A stretch of DNA of 62,060 nucleotides from Elusimicrobiota bacterium (GTDB taxonomy: Bacteria; Elusimicrobiota; Elusimicrobia; UBA1565), in NCBI GenBank assembly GCA_016212885.1, contig JACRDO010000160.1, positions 1-62,060 of the forward strand, in the 5' to 3' direction. The position numbers and the translations under genes are program-made. Shown piece by piece: positions 31,396 through 39,473 of the stretch (position 1 is the stretch's first letter; each line of letters opens with the position of its first letter). A model generated the notes under the pieces. That model saw nothing but the letters and a program-made list of their open reading frames with translations, did not search any database and was not told the origin of the DNA.

Positions 31396-32535
31396 TCATT
31401 CAGTCTTAAAAACATCGAACGGAACACCCGCTCTCTCATTTCCAAGCCGCTTGCGCATCACTGCCAATGCCGCTGAAGATTGTTCCACACCGATCCATCT
31501 GCGATTATGTCTTTGGGCGGCGAGCAGAGTTGTCCCAGAACCAGCAAAGCAATCCAAAACCAAATCATTTGGTTTTGAAGATGCGCGAACAATCATTTCC
31601 AACATTGCCGGATTTTTCTCTGTGGGATATTCCGGGTAGGGGGGATCTTTATAAGCCCAGACATCCTGAACTTTTTTCCCCCTCTTGGCTACTTCGTCGG
31701 CGAAAATAATCTTCCTTGGATTGCCTGTTGAAGACCATTCGACTAAGCCTCTCTTGGCCAATTGTTCAAGCTTCTCAGGAGGATATCTCCAATGCCTGCC
31801 TGGCGGAGGCCGTAGCCCACGCCATAAGCCGCCAGTCGCACCGTTTCGAGTTTCCCCAGGCGCATGCAACGGATTGGTCGTATAAAATCGACCATCTGGC
31901 GCAACTTTGGGGAAGAGGCGTCTCAAATCCTCATCATCCATCCGCATGCGCGGTTCATTCCACACGAATTTATCGCCTTTTGAATAGAACAGAACCGTAT
32001 CGGCAATATTCCCATAACCTTTCCGAGCAAAATTCTTTGGATTACATTTGATGCGCGTAATATCATTTCTGAAGTTCCGAGAGCCAAACACCTCATCCAT
32101 CACAATCTTCAGGTAGTGTCCCATCTTGGAGTCAATATGCACGTAGATAGATCCGTTGTCAGCAAGCAATTCCCTCAAAAGGATAATTCTGCGCCGCAAA
32201 AACTCAATAAAACTGGCTCCCTGCAGCGAGTCGACGTAGGCTCTCGAATCATTCGGCGAGGGGCTGATCGTGGCGGTTCTACCATTAATGCCAACTTTGA
32301 ATTCCTGCCGTGTGGAAAAGGGCGGATCGATGTAAACCAGCCTCACCTTCCCTTTGACATCCGGATTCTCCAGCAGGTGAAACAGCACGCCGAGATTCTC
32401 GCCGAAGAAAAGGAGGTTTTCCCACCCATTGCGATTATGGGAAGCCGAACTCCAAACACGCCTTACTTTAGCCGGCTGCGGATTGGCCAACAATTCCTGG
32501 ATTCCAATTTTTCCTGGATACACAAGAGTCGGCAT
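31396..32535 (-). CDS. Site-specific DNA adenine methyltransferase
   Basis: 379 aa from ATG 32535 (MPTLVYPGKIGIQELL); in-frame ATGs further upstream (for example 32583) are possible. The catalytic motif VYIDPPFS precedes the SAM-binding LDCFAGSGTT near the C-terminus, the beta-class order of N6-adenine methyltransferases. SIYVHIDSKMGHYLKIVMDEVFG is also typical. Codon use is AT-rich like the nuclease next door. It protects the host from that nuclease. Both genes are inserted between rpiB and BMC-P. Confidence 0.88.
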   Translation of the reverse strand: MPTLVYPGKIGIQELLANPQPAKVRRVWSSASHNRNGWENLLFFGENLGVLFHLLENPDVKGKVRLVYIDPPFSTRQEFKVGINGRTATISPSPNDSRAYVDSLQGASFIEFLRRRIILLRELLADNGSIYVHIDSKMGHYLKIVMDEVFGSRNFRNDITRIKCNPKNFARKGYGNIADTVLFYSKGDKFVWNEPRMRMDDEDLRRLFPKVAPDGRFYTTNPLHAPGETRNGATGGLWRGLRPPPGRHWRYPPEKLEQLAKRGLVEWSSTGNPRKIIFADEVAKRGKKVQDVWAYKDPPYPEYPTEKNPAMLEMIVRASSKPNDLVLDCFAGSGTTLLAAQRHNRRWIGVEQSSAALAVMRKRLGNERAGVPFDVFKTE

Positions 32536-32615
32536 GGAACCCGTTGGCGCTTCCAAATGACTTTCACAAAGTGGGAGGAACATTCGATTCCGATGCCTAT
32601 GCAAACCTCTACGAA

Positions 32616-32646
32616 TAGTAGTACGAGTGAGACTCCAAAAAGTTCC
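32616..32646. repeat. 31-bp dispersed sequence, copy 2
   Basis: Matches 14440-14470 at 27 of 31 positions. It lies in the 150-bp gap between rpiB and the methyltransferase, close to the right border of the inserted low-GC cassette. Confidence 0.5.
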
Positions 32647-32688
32647 CTTCCTCGTCGCAGTTCTCACGATATCTCCCTGAATATGAAC

Positions 32689-33144
32689 TCAGCGTCCCCC
32701 AAAATGCTTGGCCTCGATGGCCGCGACCTTCGCCAGCCGCCGCTCGTGGCGTCCCCCCTCGAAGGCCGTCGAGAAGAAGGCCTTGAGGATCTCCTGCAGG
32801 GCGAGCTCCCCGTGGGTCTTGCCGCCCACGCAGACGATATTGGCGTCCTCGTGGGCAGCTGCGAAGCGGGCGCTGATGAGGTCGTAGGCGCAGACGGCCC
32901 GCACGCCCTTGACCTTGTTGGCGGCCATGCACACGGCCCCGCCGAACCCGTCGATGAGGACGCCCTTGTCGAACTCTCCGCGCGCGACCGCCTCCGACAC
33001 CAGCTGGGCCATGTCCGGATAGTCCACCGCCTCCGGGCTGTAGCAGCCGAAATCCGTGACTTCATGCCCGAGGCCCTGGAGAAATTTTAGGACCTTGCCC
33101 TTGGCCTCGAATCCCGCGTGGTCTGAGCCGATGACGAGTTTCAT
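32689..33144 (-). CDS. rpiB: Ribose-5-phosphate isomerase B
   Basis: 151 aa. MKLVIGSDHAGFEAKGKV, then DYPDMAQLVSEAVARGE and a GVLIDGFGGAVCMAANKVKGVRAV segment; the last is the family's active-site loop, normally GxxICGTGxGxxxxANK with a Cys, here with Gly-Phe-Gly-Gly instead. RpiB/LacA-B type enzymes interconvert aldose and ketose phosphates. With deoC it marks the SPU type of BMC. The altered loop, with the usual Cys displaced, hints at a changed substrate. Confidence 0.88.
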   Translation of the reverse strand: MKLVIGSDHAGFEAKGKVLKFLQGLGHEVTDFGCYSPEAVDYPDMAQLVSEAVARGEFDKGVLIDGFGGAVCMAANKVKGVRAVCAYDLISARFAAAHEDANIVCVGGKTHGELALQEILKAFFSTAFEGGRHERRLAKVAAIEAKHFGGR

Positions 33145-33147
33145 GGG

Positions 33148-33699
33148 TCACTTCCCGATCTGGTCTAAAAGCTGCGGGTCCGCCTGCGGGATGACGATGT
33201 GCCCGATCAGCTGGTCCTTGGGCACCGCGGCGATGCCAGCTGCGACCGCGGCCTTCACCGCTCCCACCTCGCCGGTCAGGGTCACGTAGCCCTTGCCCCC
33301 GGGGACCACGGACTTCACGTCGATGAGGTGGATCTTCGCGGCCTTGGCCGCGGCATCGCCGGCCTGGATGGAGGCGACCGCCTCCTTGGTCTCGATGACT
33401 CCCACGGCCTCCAGGGCCGCCACCGGGGCGCGCTTGTCTAAGGCGTCTAAGACCCCCTGGTGCACGTTGCGGATGATGAACTGGTGGATGAGGGCCTTGC
33501 CGACCATCTCGACCCCGGCCGCGAGCGACGACTCGACCTCGCCCACGGGCCCGGAGATGAGGATCGTGTACTTGCCCCTGGCGATGACTTGGGCCTTGAG
33601 GAGATTGACCGAAGCCATCTTGCACATGGCGTCCGACGCCTCGATGCCCCGAGCGATCGAGGAGGTTTCCAGCAAACCGACGGCGATGTTCGCCTGCAT
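33148..33699 (-). CDS. BMC-T trimeric shell protein (tandem BMC domains)
   Basis: 183 aa from ATG 33699. Two BMC domains in tandem: IAVGLLETSSIARGIEASDAM with LISGPVGEV (domain 1), and AVGVIETKEAVASIQAGDAA with VTLTGEVGAV (domain 2). Trimers form pseudo-hexameric tiles, often with larger pores for bulky metabolites. It is the only BMC-T gene in the locus. An upstream ATG at 33741 lies within pduP and is not needed. Confidence 0.93.
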   Translation of the reverse strand: MQANIAVGLLETSSIARGIEASDAMCKMASVNLLKAQVIARGKYTILISGPVGEVESSLAAGVEMVGKALIHQFIIRNVHQGVLDALDKRAPVAALEAVGVIETKEAVASIQAGDAAAKAAKIHLIDVKSVVPGGKGYVTLTGEVGAVKAAVAAGIAAVPKDQLIGHIVIPQADPQLLDQIGK

Positions 33700-33707
33700 A
33701 GTGTCTC

Positions 33708-35171
33708 CTAGGCTATCCTGAAGTAGCCCACCAGGCTGCACTGCAGCGGCCGCACGAAGTGCGTGGGCTTGGTCAGCCCGTCCCCCGTCGGGGTCCCGAT
33801 GGACATGGTCGCGTAGCCCTCGCCCATCCCCAGCCCGTAGAGGGTCGGGGCGTTCTTCACGTAGATGGAGCAGGCCATGCGCCGGCCCATCTTGGTGAGG
33901 TTGGCCACATCCATGGAGTGCATGCTCGCCGTGTGGTGGTTGTGCCCCTCGGCGTGGTAGGCCAGCTCCACGGCCTCGTCCAAGTCACGGACGGTCGTGA
34001 CCGGCATGACCGGCATGAGCTGCTCGGTCCACACGAAGGGATGGTCGTTGGGAACCTCGGCCCAGAGCAGGCGCGTCCCCTCCGGAACGCCGAGCCCGAT
34101 GCCCTTGGCGATGACCGAGGCGTCCTTGCCGATGAAATCCCGGTTGAGCCTGGGCTCCTTGCAGCCCTTGCCCCCCTCGATGATGACGAGCTTGGTGATC
34201 GCGTCCATCTGGGAGGAGGACAGCTCATAGGCCCGGGGGTCGCGCCGCATCGCTTCGAGGAAGCGGGAGCGGACGGACTCAACCAGGATGGTCTCCTTCT
34301 CGGCCGTGCACAGGACCCCGTTGTCGAAGGAGGCCCCGGTGATGATGTCCTCCACGGCCTTGGGCAGGAGCGCGGTCTCGTCCACCACGGCCGGCGGGTT
34401 GCCCGGCCCGGCCGCGATGGTCTTGCAGACCTTGCCGGCCGTGAGGGCCACCTTGACGATGGCGGGCCCGCCCGTGACCAGGTTCACCCTCGGACCCGGA
34501 TGCGTGAGCAGGGCCTTGGTCGTCTCCTGGGAGGGCGGATCCAGCGTGACGATGAGACCCCGGGGCCCTCCCGCGGATGCGATCGCCTCGATGAGGTTGC
34601 GCATGGCCTCGCGGCTGGACCTGACCGCGGCCGGGTGCGGCGAGAAGATGACCGCGTTGCCGGCCGAGAGGCAGGAGATGGAGTTGTTGATGACCGTGGC
34701 GCAGGGGTTGGTGGAGGGCGTGATGGCGGCCACCACGCCGAAGGGCGCGTACTCAATCAGGGTCAGGCCCTTGTCGCCCGTGTAGGCCTGGGCCCGCAGG
34801 TCCTCCACGCCCGGGGTCTTCAAGGCGCAGATGAGGTTCTTCTGCGCCTTGTCCGGCCAGCGCCCCATGCCGGTCTCCTCTCGCGCGAGCTTGGCGAGGG
34901 GCTCGGCGTTCTGCACCCCGGCTCGGCGCATGGCGCGGATGATCTTCCCGCGCATCTCGAGCCCCATCGCCTGGAACTCCTCCTGGGCGCGCTCAGCCGC
35001 GCGGAAGGCCTCGTCGATGCTCGAGTAAACGAAGCCGCGGCGATGCTGTTCCCCGCTCGCCGCGCCCCCGGCGCTGCTGCCGGCGCTGGGGGCCAGTGCC
35101 AAGGGCCCTTCCCTCGCTTCGACCTGGCGCAGGACCTCGGCCACGACGCGGGAGATGTCCTGGTCGTTCAT
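33708..35171 (-). CDS. pduP: CoA-acylating aldehyde dehydrogenase (PduP/EutE family)
   Basis: 487 aa. It oxidises an aldehyde, here probably acetaldehyde, to acyl-CoA with NAD. The N-terminal 20 residues (DISRVVAEVLRQVEAR) form an amphipathic encapsulation helix, followed by a Gly/Ser/Ala linker. The dehydrogenase domain follows (PFGVVAAITPSTNPCATV, VNLVTGGPAIV), with catalytic Cys 288 in FDNGVLCTAEKE. It supplies the second step after DeoC inside the shell. Confidence 0.95.
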   Translation of the reverse strand: MNDQDISRVVAEVLRQVEAREGPLALAPSAGSSAGGAASGEQHRRGFVYSSIDEAFRAAERAQEEFQAMGLEMRGKIIRAMRRAGVQNAEPLAKLAREETGMGRWPDKAQKNLICALKTPGVEDLRAQAYTGDKGLTLIEYAPFGVVAAITPSTNPCATVINNSISCLSAGNAVIFSPHPAAVRSSREAMRNLIEAIASAGGPRGLIVTLDPPSQETTKALLTHPGPRVNLVTGGPAIVKVALTAGKVCKTIAAGPGNPPAVVDETALLPKAVEDIITGASFDNGVLCTAEKETILVESVRSRFLEAMRRDPRAYELSSSQMDAITKLVIIEGGKGCKEPRLNRDFIGKDASVIAKGIGLGVPEGTRLLWAEVPNDHPFVWTEQLMPVMPVTTVRDLDEAVELAYHAEGHNHHTASMHSMDVANLTKMGRRMACSIYVKNAPTLYGLGMGEGYATMSIGTPTGDGLTKPTHFVRPLQCSLVGYFRIA

Positions 35172-35174
35172 GGC

Positions 35175-35483
35175 TTATTCCCCGGGATCCTGCTTCTTGC
35201 TGAACACGCTCTTGCCGCCCAGCTCGACGCTGTCCACGATCGCGATGATCGCGCAGTCCACCGGGGTCCCTTCGGTGCGGGCGGTCTGCCGCGCCGAGGA
35301 GCCCTGGACGATGAGGACCAGCTCCCCCTCGCCGGCCCCGACGGCGTCGACGGCCACCAGGGGGGTCGCGGCTTTGGCCGCGCCCTTGGGTTCGGCCGGC
35401 TGCACCAAGAGCAGCTTCCGGCCGACCAGTTTCTCCTCCTTCTGGGTGGAGACTACGTTGCCGACTACGCGGGCGAACAGCAC
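35175..35483 (-). CDS. BMC-P pentameric vertex protein (EutN/CcmL family)
   Basis: 102 aa from GTG 35483. LFARVVGNVVSTQKEEKLVG, KLLLVQPAEPK, then AVDAVGAGEGELVLIVQGSSAR and CAIIAIVDSVEL. The C-terminal tail (FSKKQDPGE) is longer than in many BMC-P proteins. It sits 3 bp from pduP and 5 bp from the second BMC-H gene. Confidence 0.93.
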   Translation of the reverse strand: MLFARVVGNVVSTQKEEKLVGRKLLLVQPAEPKGAAKAATPLVAVDAVGAGEGELVLIVQGSSARQTARTEGTPVDCAIIAIVDSVELGGKSVFSKKQDPGE

Positions 35484-35488
35484 GGGGG

Positions 35489-35788
35489 TTATTTCCGTCC
35501 GCGGTTGAGCGTCTCCGGCAGGGAGATCGGCATCTTCCCTTCGAGGTCCGGGTGCGGCTGAGGGATGACGTGCACCGAGACCAGCTCGCCGACCTTCTGC
35601 GCCGACGCGCCGCCCGCGTCGCAGCTCGCGCGGCAGGCCGCGACCTCTCCCCGGAAGAGCACGGTGACGAGCCCGGTGCCCACCTTCTCGTAGCCGACGA
35701 TCTTCACGTTGGCCGCCTTCACGGCCGCGTCCGCCGCCTCGATGCAGGCCACCAGGCCCCGCGTCTCGATCATTCCAAGAGCTTCCAT
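35489..35788 (-). CDS. BMC-H shell protein
   Basis: 99 aa from ATG 35788 ([20 protein letters not shown]), preceded by a strong AAAGGAGGG ribosome site. [23 protein letters not shown] and [18 protein letters not shown] complete the BMC fold. It is close to the other BMC-H (28428-28724) but Cys-richer (four Cys). The C-terminus extends about 17 residues past the fold. Confidence 0.95.
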   Translation of the reverse strand: MEALGMIETRGLVACIEAADAAVKAANVKIVGYEKVGTGLVTVLFRGEVAACRASCDAGGASAQKVGELVSVHVIPQPHPDLEGKMPISLPETLNRGRK

Positions 35789-35799
35789 GAGTCCCTCCT

Positions 35800-36429
35800 T
35801 TAAGTGATGTGTACGAAATCGCCGTTCTTCAGCCACGCCGCGTTCGCCTCGTCGCTGTCCACGTGGAGCTCGAGCGCGAACTCGGAGGACACCCTGACCA
35901 GCACGTCCTCGAAGACCAGCTCCCTCGGGCCCCCAATGCCGGCCCGCATGCGCACCATGTCCCCCGTCTTCAAGCCCAGAGCCTTCCCTTCCTCCGGGCT
36001 GAGGTGCAGGTGCCTCATCGGGATGATCAGGCCCTCCGCGACCTCGATGCTCCCCTTGGGCCCGTAGATCTTGACCGGCGCAGCACCCTCCAGCTTTCCC
36101 GACCCCGCCACAGGGGCTTCAAGCCCCAAGGAGAACGCGTCGGTCCGCGCAAGCTCCACCTGCGTCTTGGGGCGGTGCGGCGCGATGACCCTCAGGGCGT
36201 CCAGCCGCCCCTTGGGCCCCTCGACGCCGACCGTCTCATGGCAGGCGTAGTAGCCGGGCTGGCGGAGCTGGCGGAGCTTGGACGGCTGGCTTCCCCTCCC
36301 GAACAGGAGGTCCCAATGCGCCTGGCTGAGATGGACGTGGCGGTTCGAGATCCCGAGCGGCACCTGGACCTTCGAGCGCCTCAGACGCTCCAGGATGTCT
36401 TGCGCGATCTCTCTGGCCAGGTCCGGCAT
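35800..36429 (-). CDS. pduL: Phosphate acyltransferase PduL
   Basis: 209 aa. PduL moves the acyl group from CoA to phosphate, recycling CoA in the shell lumen. The two PduL domains are clear: [20 protein letters not shown], then [18 protein letters not shown] and [20 protein letters not shown], which carry the zinc-binding His residues. The N-terminal helix ([16 protein letters not shown]) is a likely encapsulation peptide. The gene overlaps the tpiA stop by one base. Confidence 0.95.
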   Translation of the reverse strand: MPDLAREIAQDILERLRRSKVQVPLGISNRHVHLSQAHWDLLFGRGSQPSKLRQLRQPGYYACHETVGVEGPKGRLDALRVIAPHRPKTQVELARTDAFSLGLEAPVAGSGKLEGAAPVKIYGPKGSIEVAEGLIIPMRHLHLSPEEGKALGLKTGDMVRMRAGIGGPRELVFEDVLVRVSSEFALELHVDSDEANAAWLKNGDFVHIT

Positions 36430-37217
36430 CAGCGGTTCACCGGGGCCTGGAACCGGATGATCCTCAAAAACGAGTCCGGCTTCAGGCTGGCGCCCCCGAC
36501 CAAGGCCCCGTCCACGTCCGGCTGGGCCATCAGGGAGTCCACGTTGTCCGCGGTGACGGAGCCGCCGTAGAGGATGCGCAGGGAGTCCGCGAAGGGCTGG
36601 CCCAAGAGGTTCGCAACGGTCCTGCGGATGAAGACGTGCGCGTCCTGCGCCTGGGCCGGGGTGGCGGTCTTGCCCGTGCCGATGGCCCAGACCGGCTCGT
36701 AGGCGATCACGAGCGGAGCCAGCTCGGCGTAGGAGAAGCCCTTCAGGGCCCCGCTCAGCTGGGTCTCCAGGACCCGGTAGGTCTTCTGGGACTCGCGCTC
36801 GGCCAGGGTTTCGCCGACGCAGACGACCGGCGCCAGGGCCGCCTTGAGCGCCGCCTTGAGCCTACGGCCGACCGTCTCGTCGGTCTCGCCGAAATGCTGC
36901 CGGCGCTCGGAGTGGCCGATGATGACGTGCGTGCAGCCCGCGTCCTTGAGCTGGGCCGCCGAGACTTCCCCGGTGAACGCGCCCTTCTCTTCCCAGAAAA
37001 CATCCTGCGCCCCAAGCCGCACGGGGCCGCCTTTGAGCGCCGAGCCCGCCGCGGCCAGGGCCGTGAACGGCGGCGCGACCATGATCTCAGGGCCCTCGAA
37101 AGGCTTGCCCAAGCCGTCCACAAGAGCGCGGGCCAGGGCAGCTGAGCCCTTCAGGTCCAGGTTCATCTTCCAATTTCCGGCTATGAGGGGACGGCGGCTG
37201 ATTTTAGAAGTGTTCAT
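36429..37217 (-). CDS. tpiA: Triosephosphate isomerase
   Basis: 262 aa from ATG 37217. AGNWKMN near the N-terminus (active Lys), HVIIGHSERR (active His), VIAYEPVWAIGTGKTA (active Glu) and ILYGGSVTADN are all present. It interconverts glyceraldehyde-3-phosphate, the other product of DeoC, and dihydroxyacetone phosphate. It is the first gene of the BMC operon, behind its own promoter (37272-37299) and a leader palindrome. No encapsulation helix is evident. It may also be the cell's housekeeping enzyme. Confidence 0.95.
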   Translation of the reverse strand: MNTSKISRRPLIAGNWKMNLDLKGSAALARALVDGLGKPFEGPEIMVAPPFTALAAAGSALKGGPVRLGAQDVFWEEKGAFTGEVSAAQLKDAGCTHVIIGHSERRQHFGETDETVGRRLKAALKAALAPVVCVGETLAERESQKTYRVLETQLSGALKGFSYAELAPLVIAYEPVWAIGTGKTATPAQAQDAHVFIRRTVANLLGQPFADSLRILYGGSVTADNVDSLMAQPDVDGALVGGASLKPDSFLRIIRFQAPVNR

Positions 37218-37224
37218 AGGGGCT

Positions 37225-37241
37225 GTGGCCAATTTGGCCAC
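37225..37241. promoter_or_regulatory. Leader palindrome of the BMC operon
   Basis: GTGGCCAA-T-TTGGCCAC is a perfect 8-bp inverted repeat ending 7 bp before the tpiA ATG. It lies in the presumed 5' leader, over the ribosome-binding region. It may be an operator or an RNA hairpin that hides the start. Confidence 0.5.
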
Positions 37242-37271
37242 ATTTCGCCATATCCTCCGGTCTCTCGCCAG

Positions 37272-37299
37272 ATTATAACACAAACCGCTGCTGATACAA
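37272..37299 (-). promoter_or_regulatory. Promoter of the BMC operon
   Basis: Minus-strand TTGTAT (37294-37299), 16 bp, then perfect TATAAT (37272-37277). Transcription would start near 37265, giving a leader of about 47 nt that includes the palindrome at 37225-37241. Confidence 0.65.
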
Positions 37300-37899
37300 T
37301 CAATATTCCGAGAAGGGGACCACGATCTCCCGCTGGGTCCCGGGATGATAGTCTTCCTTGTTCATGGACTTGGGGCTTCGCTTGATCCTCATCGTCAGCA
37401 CCCGCGCCTTCCTTCCTTCGGTGATCGAGCTGTCCCTGTCTCCGAAATACATCACGTAGGTCCCTTTCTGGGGCTGAAGCACGGCGCTCTTGGAGCCCTT
37501 GTCCCCGATGAAGACGAAGCTCGACGCCAGGCGGCGCCACTCCTTGCGCAGGGGGTCCCCGCCGAAAGAGGCGCGGTCCGCCAGGATGGTGATCTTGAAG
37601 CCGAAGACCCGGAAAGCCCAGGCCAGGACGTTCGTCAAGATCTTCCGGCTCTCCAGGTCGTAGCTCGTGTTCACGGTCTCCCAGAATTGGGGCGAGAACG
37701 GCTGGGCTCCGCTCTTGAACGCCTTGGCGTAGGCCGGGGAGGAGAAGACGAGGGTGTCGTCGTAGTCGAAAGCCACCCGCAGGCCCCCGATGGTCACGAG
37801 GCTGAAGATGAGCCCCCAGACCATCATGATCCCGAGCGCCTTCTTGAAGAACGTGACGGTCTTGTCGACCTTCTCCTTGGCGGCTTTGACGATTTCCAT
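37300..37899 (-). CDS. Membrane-anchored HAD acid phosphatase-like protein (AphA-type)
   Basis: 199 aa. One N-terminal membrane segment (ALGIMMVWGLIFSLVTIGG, residues 21-39) and then FDYDDTLVFSSPAYAKAF, the DxDxT motif with the FSSP loop typical of class B acid phosphatases. FWETVNTSYDLESRKI also matches that family; ITILADRASFGGD and a late VMYFGDRDSSITEGRKA with the acidic motif follow. Class B enzymes remove phosphate from nucleotides and other organic phosphates in the periplasm. It is followed after 82 bp by tpiA and preceded after 14 bp by a 5'-nucleotidase gene. Confidence 0.75.
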   Translation of the reverse strand: MEIVKAAKEKVDKTVTFFKKALGIMMVWGLIFSLVTIGGLRVAFDYDDTLVFSSPAYAKAFKSGAQPFSPQFWETVNTSYDLESRKILTNVLAWAFRVFGFKITILADRASFGGDPLRKEWRRLASSFVFIGDKGSKSAVLQPQKGTYVMYFGDRDSSITEGRKARVLTMRIKRSPKSMNKEDYHPGTQREIVVPFSEY

Positions 37900-37913
37900 G
37901 GCCTAGGGATCTC

Positions 37914-39473
37914 CTAAAGTTTTTTATGGATGCGGCCCATGGCCGGAGCCTGGACCGGCGAATACTCCCGCACGCACCATTCGAGCACGTCCCGCATCAG
38001 GACCGGCATGAAGGCCTTGTCTGTCCCTCGCGTGAAGGACGACATGCCCAAGCCGCCGACCGCGAGGAAATCCGGCGCCGTCACGGAGTAGGTCTGCGCA
38101 TCGCGCAGCGCCTTGTCCCCGACAGCGGCCTCGCGCACGCGCCGGCCCCGCGGAGCCGCCGGATCGCAGGTCAGGCTCAGGCCGGAGACCTGCAGTATGC
38201 CGTGCTCCCCTGAAAAGGAGACGTCGAGGGCCTCCCGGATCTGCGCCCCGGTCATGTTCAGCGTCACCACCCTGTTGTCGAAGGGGATCATGTTGAAGAC
38301 GTCGCGGTACTTCACGGGGCCCGGGCTGATGTCCCCGCGCAGGCCGCTGCTGTTGATGAGGGCCACCTGGGTCTTGGTGTACTTGCGCATGCAGTCGCTC
38401 GCCCAGTCGCCGATCAGGGACTCGCCGCTGTTGGCGCGCCCCATCGAGGCCGACGAAGCCCCGATGACGAGGTCCATGACGCCGCCGGACTCCTTCTGCT
38501 GTTTCCGCACGACCTTCAGGACGTCCGCATCCTCGCCCAGCTCGTCGACCCACAGGTCGTAGAGCCTCCCCTCGGACCGGACCACCTTTTTGGCGCTCGG
38601 ATCGATCTCGAGGAGTATCCGTCCGACCCGGGTCAAGTTGCCTCCGGCCTGCGCGATCAGGGTGCCGTTGATAGTATCCCGGAACGGCTCCTTGAGCGCG
38701 GTGTGGGAGTGCCCCCCGAGGATGACGTCGATGCCCGGTACCTGGGCGGCGATGGCCTTGTCGTCGATGAACCGGCTGGGGGACGCGTAGGAGAAGCCCG
38801 CGTGGGAGAGAAGGATGACGACGTCCGCGCCCGCGGCTTTGATCTCCGCGACCGTCTTCTTCCCCCATTCCACCTCGTCGGCCGCAACGAGCCCCTGGAA
38901 GTCCTTGGGGAACCCCAGGGTCGGCATGAGCGAGGTAAGCAGGGCGAATACCCCGACCTTGACCCCCGCGACCTCCTTGACGATGAAGGGCTTGAGGTAA
39001 GGGACCCTCCGGCCGTCCGCCTCCTGCAGCACGTTGGAGCCCAGGACCGGCATGCCGAGCCCCGCGATGAGCTGCTTGAGGTTGTCCTCGCCCCCGTCGA
39101 AATCGTGGTTGCCGATGGTGAGGGCGTCGTACTTCAAGGCGTTGAATACGTCGACCATCGCCTTGCCGCGGGTGAGGCTGCCTTCCGGGGTCCCCTGGTA
39201 CCAATCGCCGGAGTCGAAGAAGAGAGCCGGGATGCCGGGGGCCGAGTAGCGCTTGAGCGCGTTCGCGAGCGCCGGGGCCCCGCCGATGAGCCGGTCCGCT
39301 TCTTTCCCGGGCTTGTTCTTGAGGAAAGCCACGGGCCGGGACATCATCCAGCCGTGGATGTCGTTGGTGTGGAAGAGCTGGATCTTGATGTTCTCCGCCC
39401 CGGAGGGCGCCGTCTCTCCGCTCCCGGAGGGGACGGCCGCGAACAGGAGCGCGAAGATCAGGGTCGTTCTCAT
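37914..39473 (-). CDS. Exported 5'-nucleotidase (UshA family)
   Basis: 519 aa. Signal peptide of about 20 residues (LIFALLFAAVPSGSG). Metallophosphatase domain: FHTNDIHGW, FDSGDWYQGTP, TIGNHDFDGG, LLSHAGF and GGHSHT, all metal-binding motifs. 5'-nucleotidase C-terminal domain: NSSGLRGDISPG, YRDVFNMIPFDNRVVTLNMTG and YSVTAPDFLAVGG. It would release nucleosides and phosphate from nucleotides in the periplasm. It overlaps the DUF47-like gene by 4 bp and precedes the AphA-like gene. Confidence 0.9.
   Translation of the reverse strand: MRTTLIFALLFAAVPSGSGETAPSGAENIKIQLFHTNDIHGWMMSRPVAFLKNKPGKEADRLIGGAPALANALKRYSAPGIPALFFDSGDWYQGTPEGSLTRGKAMVDVFNALKYDALTIGNHDFDGGEDNLKQLIAGLGMPVLGSNVLQEADGRRVPYLKPFIVKEVAGVKVGVFALLTSLMPTLGFPKDFQGLVAADEVEWGKKTVAEIKAAGADVVILLSHAGFSYASPSRFIDDKAIAAQVPGIDVILGGHSHTALKEPFRDTINGTLIAQAGGNLTRVGRILLEIDPSAKKVVRSEGRLYDLWVDELGEDADVLKVVRKQQKESGGVMDLVIGASSASMGRANSGESLIGDWASDCMRKYTKTQVALINSSGLRGDISPGPVKYRDVFNMIPFDNRVVTLNMTGAQIREALDVSFSGEHGILQVSGLSLTCDPAAPRGRRVREAAVGDKALRDAQTYSVTAPDFLAVGGLGMSSFTRGTDKAFMPVLMRDVLEWCVREYSPVQAPAMGRIHKKL

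Noticed and set aside
28428..36429. Carboxysome, or ethanolamine/propanediol compartment
   Set aside because: No RuBisCO, carbonic anhydrase, EutBC or diol dehydratase; DeoC and RpiB are the only signature enzymes.
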